DNA of 64,000 nt from Imbroritus primus (GCF_964332355.1 NZ_OZ201294.1:186001-250000); one strand, 5' to 3'. Positions 1 through 8,735 are shown, counted from the first letter of the stretch. Made by a program: numbers and translations. The notes: a model not told the origin generated them from the sequence alone.

Positions 1-368
1 AAGCGCTCGACCATGTAGGCCAGGGTATCGGTGTCGATCGGCTGTTCGTGGCGATAGGCGTCGATTTGAGCGTTCAGCACGTCTTTAGTTTCCAGAAAGG
101 CATCCACCATGTCCTCGCGCAGCGCCAGTGCGCCGGTGCGCGCGCGATCGAGAATTGATTCCAGCACATGCGTCAGCTCGGTCATGTGCTGGAAGCCGAA
201 GGTTGCGGCGCCTCCCTTGATGGAATGCGCGGCGCGAAAGATGGCATGCAGCGCCTCCACGTCGGGCGCAGCCGGATCGAGCGCAAGCAGCTGGCGCTCC
301 ATTTCGATCAGCAACTCGTCGGCTTCTTCGAAGAAGGTGTCGTAGAACTGGCGGATATCGATGGTCAT
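1..368 (-). CDS. cheA: Chemotaxis histidine kinase CheA, N-terminal part (cut by window edge)
   Basis: This is the first 122 codons of CheA, the kinase that receives signals from chemoreceptors and phosphorylates CheY. The visible part is the HPt (P1) domain: the motif AAHSIKGGA puts the phospho-accepting histidine at residue 48. The start ATG at 368 gives the family-typical N-terminus MTIDIRQFYDTFFEEADELL. It begins 7 bases after the stop of the cheY-like gene, so it belongs to the flhDC-motAB-che operon. The kinase, dimerisation and CheW-binding domains lie outside the window. Identification is firm; only completeness is unknown. Confidence 0.95.
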   Translation of the reverse strand, partial: MTIDIRQFYDTFFEEADELLIEMERQLLALDPAAPDVEALHAIFRAAHSIKGGAATFGFQHMTELTHVLESILDRARTGALALREDMVDAFLETKDVLNAQIDAYRHEQPIDTDTLAYMVER

Positions 369-375
369 GCGACAC

Positions 376-771
376 TCAGCAGGAAGGAGCGGAAACGGGA
401 GGATGCAGGGCAAGCAACTGTTGCACCGACTGCATCAGGCCATCAGGATCGAAAGGCTTGGCCAGGAAGCCGGTGGCGCCGGCGGCGCGGGCCTGCTCGC
501 GGCTGTCTGTGCCGGCTTCCGTGGTCAGCATGAGAATCGGCGTGTGCCGATAGGCGGGCAAGGCACGCAAGGTCCGGATCAGCGACAGGCCGTCCATCAC
601 GGGCATGACCTGATCGGTGATCACCAGATCGAAGCGCTCACGCTGGGCCAGCGCAGCGGCCGCTGCACCATCGTCGGCCGTGGCGACGCCATAGGCGCAG
701 TGCGCCATACAGGCGGCGATCATGCGGCGGATGGAAGCGGAATCGTCGACGACGAGAATATGAGGGCTCAT
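376..771 (-). CDS. CheY-like single-domain response regulator
   Basis: A 131-residue stand-alone receiver domain with all catalytic residues in place: acidic pair D9/D10, phospho-acceptor D53 (in ITDQVMPVMDG), T83/T84 and K105 (AKPF). There is no output domain. Its ATG overlaps the motB stop codon (ATGA), and cheA follows directly, so it is co-transcribed with motor and chemotaxis genes. It may be the motor-binding CheY or a second receiver serving as a phosphate sink; many Burkholderiaceae carry another cheY further down the che operon, so no number is given here. Function as a chemotaxis receiver is well supported, its exact role is inferred. Confidence 0.9.
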   Translation of the reverse strand: MSPHILVVDDSASIRRMIAACMAHCAYGVATADDGAAAAALAQRERFDLVITDQVMPVMDGLSLIRTLRALPAYRHTPILMLTTEAGTDSREQARAAGATGFLAKPFDPDGLMQSVQQLLALHPPVSAPSC

Positions 772-1916
772 GAACGGGCCTCTGCCATGACGGACTTGGG
801 ATGTACCGCCGGTCCGGCGGGCGGTACGGGAATCGCTGCGGATGGCGTCGCGGATGAAACGGATGCTGCGGGATTGCGTCCGGCCTTTGCGGTTGCCGGG
901 CTGACCGGTGCGCTGGCGTCCGGACGCATGCCCGGACTGGCAGTCGGCTCATTGGTCGCACTGGTAACCACGCCGCCTGCTGTACCGGCCGGCGGCGTCG
1001 AGATCTTTCCGCTCATCGCGGCCGGCGCCGCCGGTGCATCGGGAACTGGCGCGGCGGAGATCCCCGGAACCGGCATCAGCCCTGGCGTCGGCTCAACCTC
1101 GCCGCGCTTCATGACGATGATGCTGATGCGGCGGTTAATTGGATTGTAGAGATTCTGTGGATCGAGCGGCACGGCGGCTTCCAGCCCGACCACCTTGTTG
1201 ACTTTGTCCGGATGCATGCCGCCCGCGACCAGCTCACGGCGCGACGCATTGGCGCGGTCCGCCGACAGTTCCCAGTTGCTGTAGCCGCGCTGGCTGCTGT
1301 ACTGCGTGGCATCGGTATGGCCGGACAGGCTGATGGCATTCGGTACGTCGTTGAGCGCCGCGCCGATCTCGCGCAGGATCACGCGCATGTGCGGCTCGAC
1401 CTCGGCGCTGGCCATGGCGAACATGGGCCGGTTCTGCTCGTCGACGATCTGGATGCGCAGGCCTTCGGAAGTGATATCGATGAGCAGTTGTTTGCGGTAC
1501 TGGCGCATCACCGGATTGCTTTCGGCACGCGCCTCGATTTCGCGCTTGAGGCGCATCAGCGCCGGATCCTCGGCCGCGGGCCTGCGGCCGCGCTCGCGCG
1601 TGATGGCGTCGGCCGGCACCGGGTGGGGCTGCGGCATGCTTTGGCGGATCGCCATGTCGCCGGACAGGATGCTGGACTGGTCGCCGGAACTGTTGCCGCC
1701 GAACATTGCCACCTTGAGCGGCGTGCGGAAATAGCTTTCGATGCTGCTCAGTTCGGCACGCGACACGGTGCCGAGCAGCCACATGAGCAGGAAGAAGGCC
1801 ATCATCGCGGTGATGAAGTCGGCGTACGCAATCTTCCAGCTGCCGCCGTGGTGCGCGTGCGCCTTGCGCTTGGCGCGCCGGATGACAATGAAGGTGGGCG
1901 TGTTGGATCGACTCAT
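768..1916 (-). CDS. motB: Flagellar motor stator protein MotB
   Basis: MotB of 382 residues, the stator subunit that anchors MotA to peptidoglycan and carries the proton-binding aspartate. The N-terminal membrane segment follows the motif WKIAYADFITAMMAFFLLMW with the essential aspartate at residue 33. The OmpA-like peptidoglycan-binding domain is seen in the stretch around SGHTDATQ and ELSADRANA. The last roughly 100 residues are a low-complexity alanine/proline tail, longer than in E. coli MotB; its role is unknown. It lies 25 bases after motA and overlaps the next gene by four bases. Confidence 0.96.
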   Translation of the reverse strand: MSRSNTPTFIVIRRAKRKAHAHHGGSWKIAYADFITAMMAFFLLMWLLGTVSRAELSSIESYFRTPLKVAMFGGNSSGDQSSILSGDMAIRQSMPQPHPVPADAITRERGRRPAAEDPALMRLKREIEARAESNPVMRQYRKQLLIDITSEGLRIQIVDEQNRPMFAMASAEVEPHMRVILREIGAALNDVPNAISLSGHTDATQYSSQRGYSNWELSADRANASRRELVAGGMHPDKVNKVVGLEAAVPLDPQNLYNPINRRISIIVMKRGEVEPTPGLMPVPGISAAPVPDAPAAPAAMSGKISTPPAGTAGGVVTSATNEPTASPGMRPDASAPVSPATAKAGRNPAASVSSATPSAAIPVPPAGPAVHPKSVMAEARS

Positions 1917-1941
1917 GCCACGTTCCTGTCAGGCGCTGCCA

Positions 1942-2805
1942 TCATGCCTTGGCCTTGAACTGGCGCACATGATCTTCCAGTTCGGCAAACGAGGGACGCT
2001 CGGTGGAGAACAGCACCTTGCGCCCAAACTCCACTGCAATGGCCGGGGCATATCCGTTCATGCTGGCCAGCAGCGTGACCTTGATGCACTGGTACAGCTT
2101 GGTCGATTCTTCGGCGCGCTGTTCGATCAGCGACGACAGCGGGCCGACAAAACCATAGGCGAGCAGAATGCCGAGAAAGGTTCCGACCAGCGCGGCGGCA
2201 ATCAGCTGGCCCAGCTCGGCAGGCGGCAGGCCGATGGAACCCATGGTGTGGACCACGCCCATGACGGCGGCGACGATGCCGAAGGCCGGCATGGCATCGC
2301 CCACCTTGGCGATGATCCGCGCTGGCATCTCTTCTTCATGGTGATGGGTATCGATTTCCTGATCCATCAGGGCTTCGATCTGGAACGGATTGAGATTGCC
2401 GCCCACCATCAGGCGCAGATAGTCTGTGACAAACACGAGCGCACCCGGATGCGCCTGCAGCGCGGGGTAGCTGTTGAACAGTTCACTCTCTTCCGGATTG
2501 TCGATGTCGGACTCGATGGACATCATGCCGTCGCGGCGAATCTTGGCGAGCACCACGTACAGCAAGGCCATCACTTCCATGTACAGTTCCTTGGTGTACT
2601 TGGAACCGCGCACGGCATGGGGCAATGCCTTGAGCGTGGCGACAATGGCCTTGCGGTCGTTGCCGACGATGAACGCGCCCACGGCCGCGCCGCCGATGAT
2701 CAGCAGTTCGACCGGCTGGAACAGCGGTCCGAGATGGCCGCCTCCGAGCGAGTATCCGCCGAATACGGCCAGTACGATGACAAGGTAACCAAAGGCGACC
2801 AGCAC
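1942..2805 (-). CDS. motA: Flagellar motor stator protein MotA
   Basis: MotA, 287 residues, the four-helix inner-membrane stator subunit that couples proton flow to rotation. The N-terminus VLVAFGYLVIVLAVFGGY and the following GGHLGPLFQPVELLIIGGAA match the family. The chosen start is GTG at 2805 because an AGGGAG ribosome binding site sits 9 bases upstream and the protein then starts exactly where the family does; a longer frame reading back to 2895 has no such support. The charged cytoplasmic loop and the last two helices (AMPAFGIVAAVMGVVHTM and the GTFLGILLAYGFVGPL segment) are present. Confidence 0.95.
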   Translation of the reverse strand: MLVAFGYLVIVLAVFGGYSLGGGHLGPLFQPVELLIIGGAAVGAFIVGNDRKAIVATLKALPHAVRGSKYTKELYMEVMALLYVVLAKIRRDGMMSIESDIDNPEESELFNSYPALQAHPGALVFVTDYLRLMVGGNLNPFQIEALMDQEIDTHHHEEEMPARIIAKVGDAMPAFGIVAAVMGVVHTMGSIGLPPAELGQLIAAALVGTFLGILLAYGFVGPLSSLIEQRAEESTKLYQCIKVTLLASMNGYAPAIAVEFGRKVLFSTERPSFAELEDHVRQFKAKA

Positions 2806-2919
2806 TGACGAATACTCCCTGACTGAACGGCCGCGACACGCGGCCTCAGAGGAATTAACGGCAGGCGGAAGGAGAACTTGAGGGTTGCCGCGCATGCATC
2901 TGCATGGCGGCGATGAAGG

Positions 2920-3453
2920 TCAATCGGCTGTGGTACGTGCGCGCTTCTTCTTGCCTGCGCGCGATGGCGGCTGGCAGACGCCGCAGACATAGTTGTCGTG
3001 CAGGTCGCCGGTGTGCGCCACGAAATGTCCATGGCAGCGCTGGCACACCACGGTCTTGAGCATCTTGCTGTCGAAAAACTTGAGCATCATCCATGCACGC
3101 GTGATCGACAGCACTTCTTCCTGCTGATGGACCTGCAGGTGTTCCTGGTACAGCTTGTAGGCAGCAATCAGACGGCGGATGCCGGTGACGCGGCTGTGCT
3201 GGCCCAGGAAATCGTAGATGCCATAGAAGATCGACGCATGGATGTTCGGTCCCCAGGTGAGAAACCAGTCCGCCGAAAAGGGCAACATGCCTTTGGGCGG
3301 CGACTCGCCGCGGATTTCTTTGTAGAGGCGCACCAGCCGCTCGCGGCTGAGCGTGGTTTCGGTTTCCAGCAATTGCAGGCGCGAACCGAGCTGGATCAGT
3401 TCAGCGGCGAGATGGATCTGCTCCACCTCGCTCATCACGGAGGTATAACGCAT
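2920..3453 (-). CDS. flhC: Flagellar master regulator subunit FlhC
   Basis: FlhC, the DNA-contacting partner of FlhD in the FlhD4C2 activator of class II flagellar promoters. The protein of up to 177 residues shows the conserved segments SRERLVRLYKEIRG and SPPKGMLPFSADWF and the zinc-binding cysteine pairs CQRC and CGVC near the C-terminus. The exact start is uncertain: ATG at 3453 or ATG at 3435 (MSEVEQ); neither has a strong ribosome binding site, which suggests translational coupling to flhD, whose stop lies 21 bases upstream. The basic tail GKKKRARTT is plausible for DNA contact. Confidence 0.95.
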   Translation of the reverse strand: MRYTSVMSEVEQIHLAAELIQLGSRLQLLETETTLSRERLVRLYKEIRGESPPKGMLPFSADWFLTWGPNIHASIFYGIYDFLGQHSRVTGIRRLIAAYKLYQEHLQVHQQEEVLSITRAWMMLKFFDSKMLKTVVCQRCHGHFVAHTGDLHDNYVCGVCQPPSRAGKKKRARTTAD

Positions 3454-3474
3454 GGATAGTCAACCGGTCGAACG

Positions 3475-3792
3475 TCAACCGACCTGCGCTACGCCCTGCC
3501 GGGCCAGCAGGATGGACATCTGGCTTTGCTGCAGACCGGTCTCGCGGTGCGGCTGGGTCACGAGGCCGAGCATGGCGTGGTCGTCCAGGCGGAAGCGGCA
3601 CAGCAGCACATTGGTGCTGGCGAGCTTCACAAGCTGGGCGGGGGAGATTTCCTGCAGGATGTCCGCCAGTTCCTCGGAAATGCCGAGGCGGAACAAGGCG
3701 GTGTCGCGGTCTGTCGCCAGCATGCGCTGGGCGAGCATGAGATAGGTGAGATTCAACTCACTGATCTCGGATAGTAATTCTGGAGTCTTCAT
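3475..3792 (-). CDS. flhD: Flagellar master regulator subunit FlhD
   Basis: FlhD, 105 residues with the start at 3792 (MKTPELLSEISELNL), which matches where family members begin. The core motifs LNLTYLMLAQRML, FRLGISEELADIL, LVKLAS and LLCRFRLDDHAML are typical. In-frame ATGs at 3834 and 3903 would add 14 or 37 residues of unconserved sequence and are considered unlikely. It heads the operon flhD-flhC-motA-motB-cheY-cheA. About 120 bases upstream lies a terminator-like hairpin pointing toward flhD, which could affect leader transcription. Confidence 0.94.
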   Translation of the reverse strand: MKTPELLSEISELNLTYLMLAQRMLATDRDTALFRLGISEELADILQEISPAQLVKLASTNVLLCRFRLDDHAMLGLVTQPHRETGLQQSQMSILLARQGVAQVG

Positions 3793-3914
3793 GGTTCCCG
3801 TCGTGTGCAAAGAGGCAGCATCGGTCGGTTCCATGCGTATTCGCACGCGTCTCCAAGCCGTAGCGGCAAGTCGCGTGCAACCCCGTATGACCCCAGCCGG
3901 CAACAGTCGCTGCC

Positions 3915-3949
3915 AAAAAAACAGAGTCTCGCTACTTTGGCGAGGCTCT
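3915..3949 (-). terminator. Terminator-like hairpin in the flhDC leader region
   Basis: Read on the minus strand, a 10-base stem (arms 3940-3949 and 3923-3932, one G-U wobble) with a 7-base loop is followed after two bases by seven consecutive T (A at 3915-3921 on plus). This is a classic intrinsic terminator. It points toward flhD and lies about 120 bases before its start, with no minus-strand gene upstream in the intergenic region, so it may act as an attenuator or insulator. Confidence 0.7.
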
Positions 3950-4346
3950 TATGGTCGGCCGGTGGATTCCGGTCCGCCGTTTTGTATGTTCCTATTGTTG
4001 TGTGGCCGTCCGGCCATGACAAGAGGTAATTTACTCCGCTTCTATGTCATCCATATGTCCTTCATTTTGTAGGAATTAGGACTACATGAATGCCACAGAC
4101 ACCATTGTACAGAACGCCTGCAGCGGAATATTGACTTGGATCAAGCATGCTTGGCCACGTGGCGGCGCCTGCCCTTCTGAAGTGGGGCAGGCCGGAAAAT
4201 CGTCTCACCAGGGGCCATCGTGCATACACGAGGGGAGACGGCCCACCGCCTCGCCGGCGCCCTTTATGCCAAATACAATCCTTTGAAAAACAAGGCAGAA
4301 CAAGGCTTTTGGAAATACATGCACAAGCCGAAAAAGCAATGCCATG

Positions 4347-4358
4347 ATTGTATGCAAT
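4347..4358. promoter_or_regulatory. Possible GntR (FCD-type) operator
   Basis: ATTGTATGCAAT is a 12-base palindrome with one imperfect pair, 35 bases before the Bug-receptor start. It is one base from ATTGTATACAAT, the kind of site bound by FadR/VanR-type GntR regulators. The GntR gene at 7121 is the obvious candidate ligand. Inference from sequence resemblance only. Confidence 0.35.
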
Positions 4359-4393
4359 GTAGCGCCCATAACGTCAACAACGAGGAGACCTGC

Positions 4394-5434
4394 ATGCAAT
4401 CGAACCCATTCTTCCCCCCCGCCAGCTCCAGCCCTTCGGACCCCGTGCCGTCGCGCCGCTCGCTGCTGCGCCATGGCGGTGGGCTCGCACTGGCCGCCGC
4501 CATGGCCAGCCTGGGCCTGCCGGCACATGCCCAGTCGCGCTACCCGACGCGCCCGCTGCGCATGGTGATCGCGTTTCCGCCCGCCGGCGCCACGGACATC
4601 CTGGCGCGCATCATCGCGCAGGGCATGACCAGCCAGCTCGGTCAGTCGGTGGTCGTGGAGAACAAGCCCGGCGCGGGCGGCATGATTGGTCTCGATGCAG
4701 GCGCCAAGGCGCCGGCCGATGGCTACAACCTGTTCCTGTGCGCCCTGACCAACCAGGCGATCGCCGGTCATCTGTATCCGAAGGCAACGTCGGATATCAC
4801 GCGTGATTTCGAGCCGATTGCGCTGCTCGCCAACGGCGCGCACATTCTGAACGTCCACCCCTCGGTGCCAGCGAAAACGCTGCCGGAATTCATCACTTGG
4901 CTGAAGGCCAACGACGGCAAGATCAACTATGCCTCGCAGGGTAACGGCACGCTCTCGCACCTTGAGGCGGAACTGCTGCAGCAGCGCGCCGGCGTGACGG
5001 CTGTGCATGTGCCTTACCGCGGCAGCTCGCAGGCCCTGCCGGACCTGATTTCGGGCAAGGTATCGTTCATGTTCGACAGCGTGGCGGCCTCCCAGCCCTT
5101 CGTCAAAACCGGCCAGTTGCGCCAACTGGCAGTCGCGACCAGCAAACGCGTACCGATCTATCCGGATTTGCCCACGGTCGCCGAAGCGGGCCTGCCGGGC
5201 TACGATGCGGACAACTGGTTCGGCCTGTACGCCCCCAAGGGCACGCCCGCCGATATTCGCGCGCGTCTTGGTGAGGTGCTGGAAAAAGTGCTGGCCGATG
5301 CCGCGGTCATCGACAGCCTGCAGCAGAAAGGTTATGTCGTGACGTACGGTGACGCACGCCGGCTGGCAACGGTGACTGCGAGCGACCGTGCCAAGTGGGG
5401 CACGGTGATCAAGACGGCAAACGTGTCGCTGTAA
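4394..5434 (+). CDS. Bug-family (TctC-like) periplasmic solute-binding protein
   Basis: A 346-residue Bug receptor, the periplasmic binding protein family greatly expanded in Bordetella and Cupriavidus and linked to tripartite tricarboxylate transporters. The start at 4394 has a GAGGAG ribosome binding site seven bases upstream. The N-terminus carries a Tat-like signal (SRRSLLRHGG, hydrophobic stretch, cleavage after AHA). The family hallmarks YPTRPLRMVIAFPPAG, ENKPGAGG and VPYRGSSQALPDLISG are present. No TctA/TctB membrane genes lie nearby, which is common for orphan Bug proteins. The ligand is unknown; the adjacent gamma-glutamyltransferase-like gene and GntR regulator suggest a catabolic island for an amide or amino-acid derivative. 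Confidence 0.92.
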   Translation: MQSNPFFPPASSSPSDPVPSRRSLLRHGGGLALAAAMASLGLPAHAQSRYPTRPLRMVIAFPPAGATDILARIIAQGMTSQLGQSVVVENKPGAGGMIGLDAGAKAPADGYNLFLCALTNQAIAGHLYPKATSDITRDFEPIALLANGAHILNVHPSVPAKTLPEFITWLKANDGKINYASQGNGTLSHLEAELLQQRAGVTAVHVPYRGSSQALPDLISGKVSFMFDSVAASQPFVKTGQLRQLAVATSKRVPIYPDLPTVAEAGLPGYDADNWFGLYAPKGTPADIRARLGEVLEKVLADAAVIDSLQQKGYVVTYGDARRLATVTASDRAKWGTVIKTANVSL

Positions 5435-5489
5435 ATTCTGGGTGGCTGTTATTTTTGAATGGCCCTGATTCCTGATTGAGATTGGTGAG

Positions 5490-7100
5490 ATGTCTGAAAT
5501 GAACTGGAACCTGCCCTTCCCTTCCGGCCGGCAACCTGTGCTGGCCCGCAACGTGGTCTCGACCTCGCAGCCGCTCGCGGCGCAGGCTGGCGCGGCCGTT
5601 TTCGCGCGGGGTGGCAATGCCATTGATGCGGCACTGGCGGCCGCCATCACGCTGACAGTGGTCGAGCCGACCATGAACGGCATCGGCGGCGACGCCTTTG
5701 CGCTAATCTGGGATGGCAAAGGGCTGCATGGCCTGAATGCTTCCGGGCGTTCGCCGGCGGCATGGACGCCCGAGCGGTTTGCCGGTCGCGACAAGATGCC
5801 CAATCTCGGCTGGGACAGCGTGACCGTGCCAGGCGGCGTTTCCGCCTGGGCGGCACTGTCGGAGCGGTTCGGCCGGCTACCGTTCGAAAGCCTGTTCGAG
5901 GACGCCATGCGCCATGCGCGCGACGGCTTCCCGGTGAGCCCGGTGATTGCGCGCCAGTGGGCGCAGGCGGTGGAAGATCTGGCCGCGCAGCCTGGCTTCA
6001 CCGCCTTCATGCCGCAAGGCCGCGCACCGCGTGTCGGTGAGGTCTGGCGCTTTCCGGAGCAGGCCGACACCCTGCAGGAAATTGCCCGCACGCGCGGCGA
6101 GAGCTTCTATCGCGGCCGGCTGGCGCAGGCCATCGCTGCTTTCTCGGCACAGCATGGCGGCGCGCTGACGGCGGAAGACCTGGCCGCGCACCAGCCGGAA
6201 TGGGTGACGCCTGTGACGGTCGACTTCCATGGTCACACGGTGCACGAGATTCCGCCGAACGGCCAGGGGCTGGCAGCGCTCATCGCGCTCGGCCTGCTCG
6301 AGCATCTGCCCTACGATGCCACGGCGCCCGGCTCCGCGGCGCGCATGCACCTGGAGATCGAGGCCATGCGGCTGGCGTTTGCGGATCTGCAAACGCACGT
6401 CGGCGATCCTGCGCACATGCGTGTGTCGGCGGAGCAGCTGCTCGATCGGGCGTATCTGCAGGAACGCGCCCGGCTGATCGACCCTGCCCGCGCCGGCAGC
6501 TATGGGCCCGGCGAGCCAGCCTCGGGCGGTACGGTCTACCTGTGCGCGGCGGATGCGGAAGGCCGCATGGTGTCGTTCATCCAGTCCAATTACAAGGGCT
6601 TCGGTTCGGGTGTGGTGGTGCCAGGCACCGGCATCGCCCTGCACAACCGGGGCATCGGTTTTGTCACCACGCCGGGCCACGTCAACCAGGTAGGCGGCAA
6701 CAAGCGCCCGCTGCACAGCATCATCCCGGCGTTCCTGACGCGCAAAGGCCAGCCGGTGATGGCGTTTGGCGTCATGGGCGGCAATATGCAGGCGCAGGGC
6801 CACGTGCAGATGGTGTTGCGCTATGTGGCCGAGGGCCACAATCCGCAGGCCTGCTCCGATGCGCCGCGCTGGCGGATCGACGATACCGCCACGCTGATCC
6901 TCGAGCCGACCGTCCCGCAGGCAGTGGTCGATGGCCTGGTGGCCATGGGCCACACCCCGCGTGTGCTGCCGCATGGCAACCTGGAGTTTGGCAGCGCTCA
7001 ACTGGTGGCGCGGCTCGATACGGCGACGTCCGGTACCGACAGCGCGGTCTACGCCGCCGGTTCGGACCACCGGCGTGACGGCCAGGCAGTCGGCTGCTGA
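5490..7100 (+). CDS. Gamma-glutamyltransferase family protein (Ntn hydrolase)
   Basis: A 536-residue protein of the gamma-glutamyltransferase family, which cleaves gamma-glutamyl or related amide bonds after autocatalytic splitting into two chains. The N-terminal block (FARGGNAIDAALAAAITLTV, EPTMNGIGGDAFALIWDG) is typical. The likely autoprocessing site is the threonine in SGGTVYLCAADAEG, which would become the N-terminal nucleophile of the small subunit. No signal peptide is visible, so unlike E. coli Ggt it is probably cytoplasmic, as are many family members placed in catabolic operons. It lies 55 bases after the Bug receptor and 20 bases before a GntR gene. Substrate not assignable from sequence. 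Confidence 0.88.
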   Translation: MSEMNWNLPFPSGRQPVLARNVVSTSQPLAAQAGAAVFARGGNAIDAALAAAITLTVVEPTMNGIGGDAFALIWDGKGLHGLNASGRSPAAWTPERFAGRDKMPNLGWDSVTVPGGVSAWAALSERFGRLPFESLFEDAMRHARDGFPVSPVIARQWAQAVEDLAAQPGFTAFMPQGRAPRVGEVWRFPEQADTLQEIARTRGESFYRGRLAQAIAAFSAQHGGALTAEDLAAHQPEWVTPVTVDFHGHTVHEIPPNGQGLAALIALGLLEHLPYDATAPGSAARMHLEIEAMRLAFADLQTHVGDPAHMRVSAEQLLDRAYLQERARLIDPARAGSYGPGEPASGGTVYLCAADAEGRMVSFIQSNYKGFGSGVVVPGTGIALHNRGIGFVTTPGHVNQVGGNKRPLHSIIPAFLTRKGQPVMAFGVMGGNMQAQGHVQMVLRYVAEGHNPQACSDAPRWRIDDTATLILEPTVPQAVVDGLVAMGHTPRVLPHGNLEFGSAQLVARLDTATSGTDSAVYAAGSDHRRDGQAVGC

Positions 7101-7120
7101 TTCGGGACAAGGGGCGCAGG

Positions 7121-7786
7121 ATGACAGGACGTGGGCGCATGGCGGACGATGTCTGCCGCCGCATTGCCGATGACATCGTGCTGGGCCGGTTCATGCCCGG
7201 CACGCGGCTCGAAGAAATCACGCTCGCAGAACAGTTCGGCGTATCGCGTACGCCGATCCGCGAGGCACTCAAGCAGCTCGCCATCATGGGGCTGGTGGAA
7301 TGCCGTCCCAATCGCGGCTCGGTGGTAGCGAGCATCACCACCGAGCGGCTGACACACATGTTCGAAGCCATCGGCGAGCTTGAGGCAGCGTGCGCGCGCT
7401 ACGCCGCGCTGCGCATGTCGGAAAGCGAGCGGCAGCAGCTGGATGCCCTGCACGGCGAAGGCAGGGCGGCCATGCAGGCTCGCGACATGAACCGCTACGA
7501 CCAGCACAACGGCGCGTTGCACGCCCTGATCCTGCAGGGCTCGCACAACCCGGTGCTGATCGAGACGGCACAGGGCCTGCGCCACCGCGTCGCGCCCTAC
7601 CGGCGCACGCAGTTTACGCGCCTCGACCGCGTAGCCGCCTCGTATGCCGAGCACTGCGGCATCGTCGAAGCCATTCTTGCCTGCGACGCCGTCGGCGCGT
7701 ATCGGGAGATGCGCGCGCATGTGTCGTCCGCCCACGAAGCTGCTGCGGGGCTGGCCCCGACCGTACCCATGCGGGCCAGCGGCTGA
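7121..7786 (+). CDS. GntR-family transcriptional regulator (FCD/FadR type)
   Basis: A 221-residue regulator. The N-terminal winged helix shows the GntR signature (GRFMPGTRLEEITLAEQFGVSRTPIREALKQL) over residues 20-60; the rest is an alpha-helical FCD ligand-binding domain with metal-type histidines (HALILQGSHNPVL, YAEHCGIVEAI). It follows the Bug receptor and Ggt-like genes in the same direction and likely represses them in response to the transported compound. A possible operator is at 4347-4358. An alternative start at 7139 (MADDVC) cannot be excluded. Confidence 0.92.
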   Translation: MTGRGRMADDVCRRIADDIVLGRFMPGTRLEEITLAEQFGVSRTPIREALKQLAIMGLVECRPNRGSVVASITTERLTHMFEAIGELEAACARYAALRMSESERQQLDALHGEGRAAMQARDMNRYDQHNGALHALILQGSHNPVLIETAQGLRHRVAPYRRTQFTRLDRVAASYAEHCGIVEAILACDAVGAYREMRAHVSSAHEAAAGLAPTVPMRASG

Positions 7787-7922
7787 CGGCGGCCGCGGCA
7801 GGGAAGCACACTTCCCGAGTAGCTACCGCAACCCGGCTCACATTGAATCGTATGACGACATTGCCCTGCCCGCCCTGGCGCGGCGGTGCCGGGCGCAGTT
7901 TTCTTATTGTCTGGAGTAACTT

Positions 7923-8735
7923 GTGAATCTCGACCTGATGCTGGTGATACAACTGTTGCTGCTTGGCTGCGGCACGGGTTTTCTCGCCGGGCTGCTCGGC
8001 ATCGGCGGCGGCATGGTGCTGGTGCCGTTCCTGACGCTGATGCTAACGCTACAAGGCTTTCCCAACGAGGCGATCATCAAGATCGCGGTGGCCACCTCGC
8101 TGGCGACGATCTGCTTTACCTCGCTGTCGTCGGTGCGCGCACATCACAAGCGCGGCGCGGTGCGCTGGGATATCGTGCGCCTGCTGGCGCCGGGTATCAT
8201 CCTCGGCTCACTGATCGGACCGATGATCGCCCGCATGCTGCCGGCCCAGGTCATGACCCTGGTGTTCGCGGTATTCGTGGCGTTTTCCGCCACGCAGATG
8301 TTCATCGACAAGAAACCCAAGCCGACACGCCAGTTGCCGGGCGGCGGCGGCCTGTTCGGCGCCGGCGGCCTCATTGGCGTGCTGTCGGCGCTGGTCGGCG
8401 CGGGCGGCGGATTCATCTCGGTACCGTTCATGACCTGGTGCAACGTCGCCATCCACACTGCCGTCGCCACCTCGGCCGCGCTGGGTTTTCCCATCGCCCT
8501 GGCAGGCACGATGGGCTACATCTTCGCCGGCTGGAACCTGCATGGGCTGCCGCCCGGCACCTTCGGCTTTCTGTATCTGCCGGCATTGGGGATCATTTCA
8601 GTGGCCAGCGTCTGCACTGCGCCGCTGGGTGCGCGCGCCGCGCATGCGCTGGATGTGCGGCAGCTGAAGCGGGTATTCGCCGTGATGCTGTACGTGTTGG
8701 CCGGCTACATGTTGTTCAAGGCACTGCGGACCTGA
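7923..8735 (+). CDS. TauE/SafE-family membrane permease
   Basis: A 270-residue integral membrane protein of the TauE/SafE (DUF81) family, associated with export or uptake of sulfur-containing or organic anions. The paired family repeats are visible: GFLAGLLGIGGGMVLVPFLT near the N-terminus and LIGVLSALVGAGGGFISVPF in the middle. Eight or so hydrophobic segments are expected. The start is GTG at 7923, supported by GGAG six bases upstream. It lies 136 bases after the GntR gene in the same direction, so it may or may not share the regulon. Substrate unknown. Confidence 0.9.
   Translation: MNLDLMLVIQLLLLGCGTGFLAGLLGIGGGMVLVPFLTLMLTLQGFPNEAIIKIAVATSLATICFTSLSSVRAHHKRGAVRWDIVRLLAPGIILGSLIGPMIARMLPAQVMTLVFAVFVAFSATQMFIDKKPKPTRQLPGGGGLFGAGGLIGVLSALVGAGGGFISVPFMTWCNVAIHTAVATSAALGFPIALAGTMGYIFAGWNLHGLPPGTFGFLYLPALGIISVASVCTAPLGARAAHALDVRQLKRVFAVMLYVLAGYMLFKALRT

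Larger units (their letters stand above)
3793..4393. other. Intergenic region between flhD and the divergent Bug-receptor gene
   Basis: About 600 bases with no supported gene, expected to hold the flhDC promoter (minus) and the Bug-receptor promoter (plus). Seen in it: a terminator-like hairpin at 3915-3949, a short inverted repeat TGGCCG-TC-CGGCCA near 4001-4014, the perfect palindrome CAAGCATGCTTG at 4142-4153 and the operator-like ATTGTATGCAAT at 4347-4358. A convincing -35/-10 pair could not be chosen by eye. Confidence 0.5.

Noticed and set aside
4220..4393. Longer start for the Bug receptor
   Set aside because: The extension would place unrelated sequence before a standard Tat-like signal peptide; GAGGAG precisely precedes ATG 4394.
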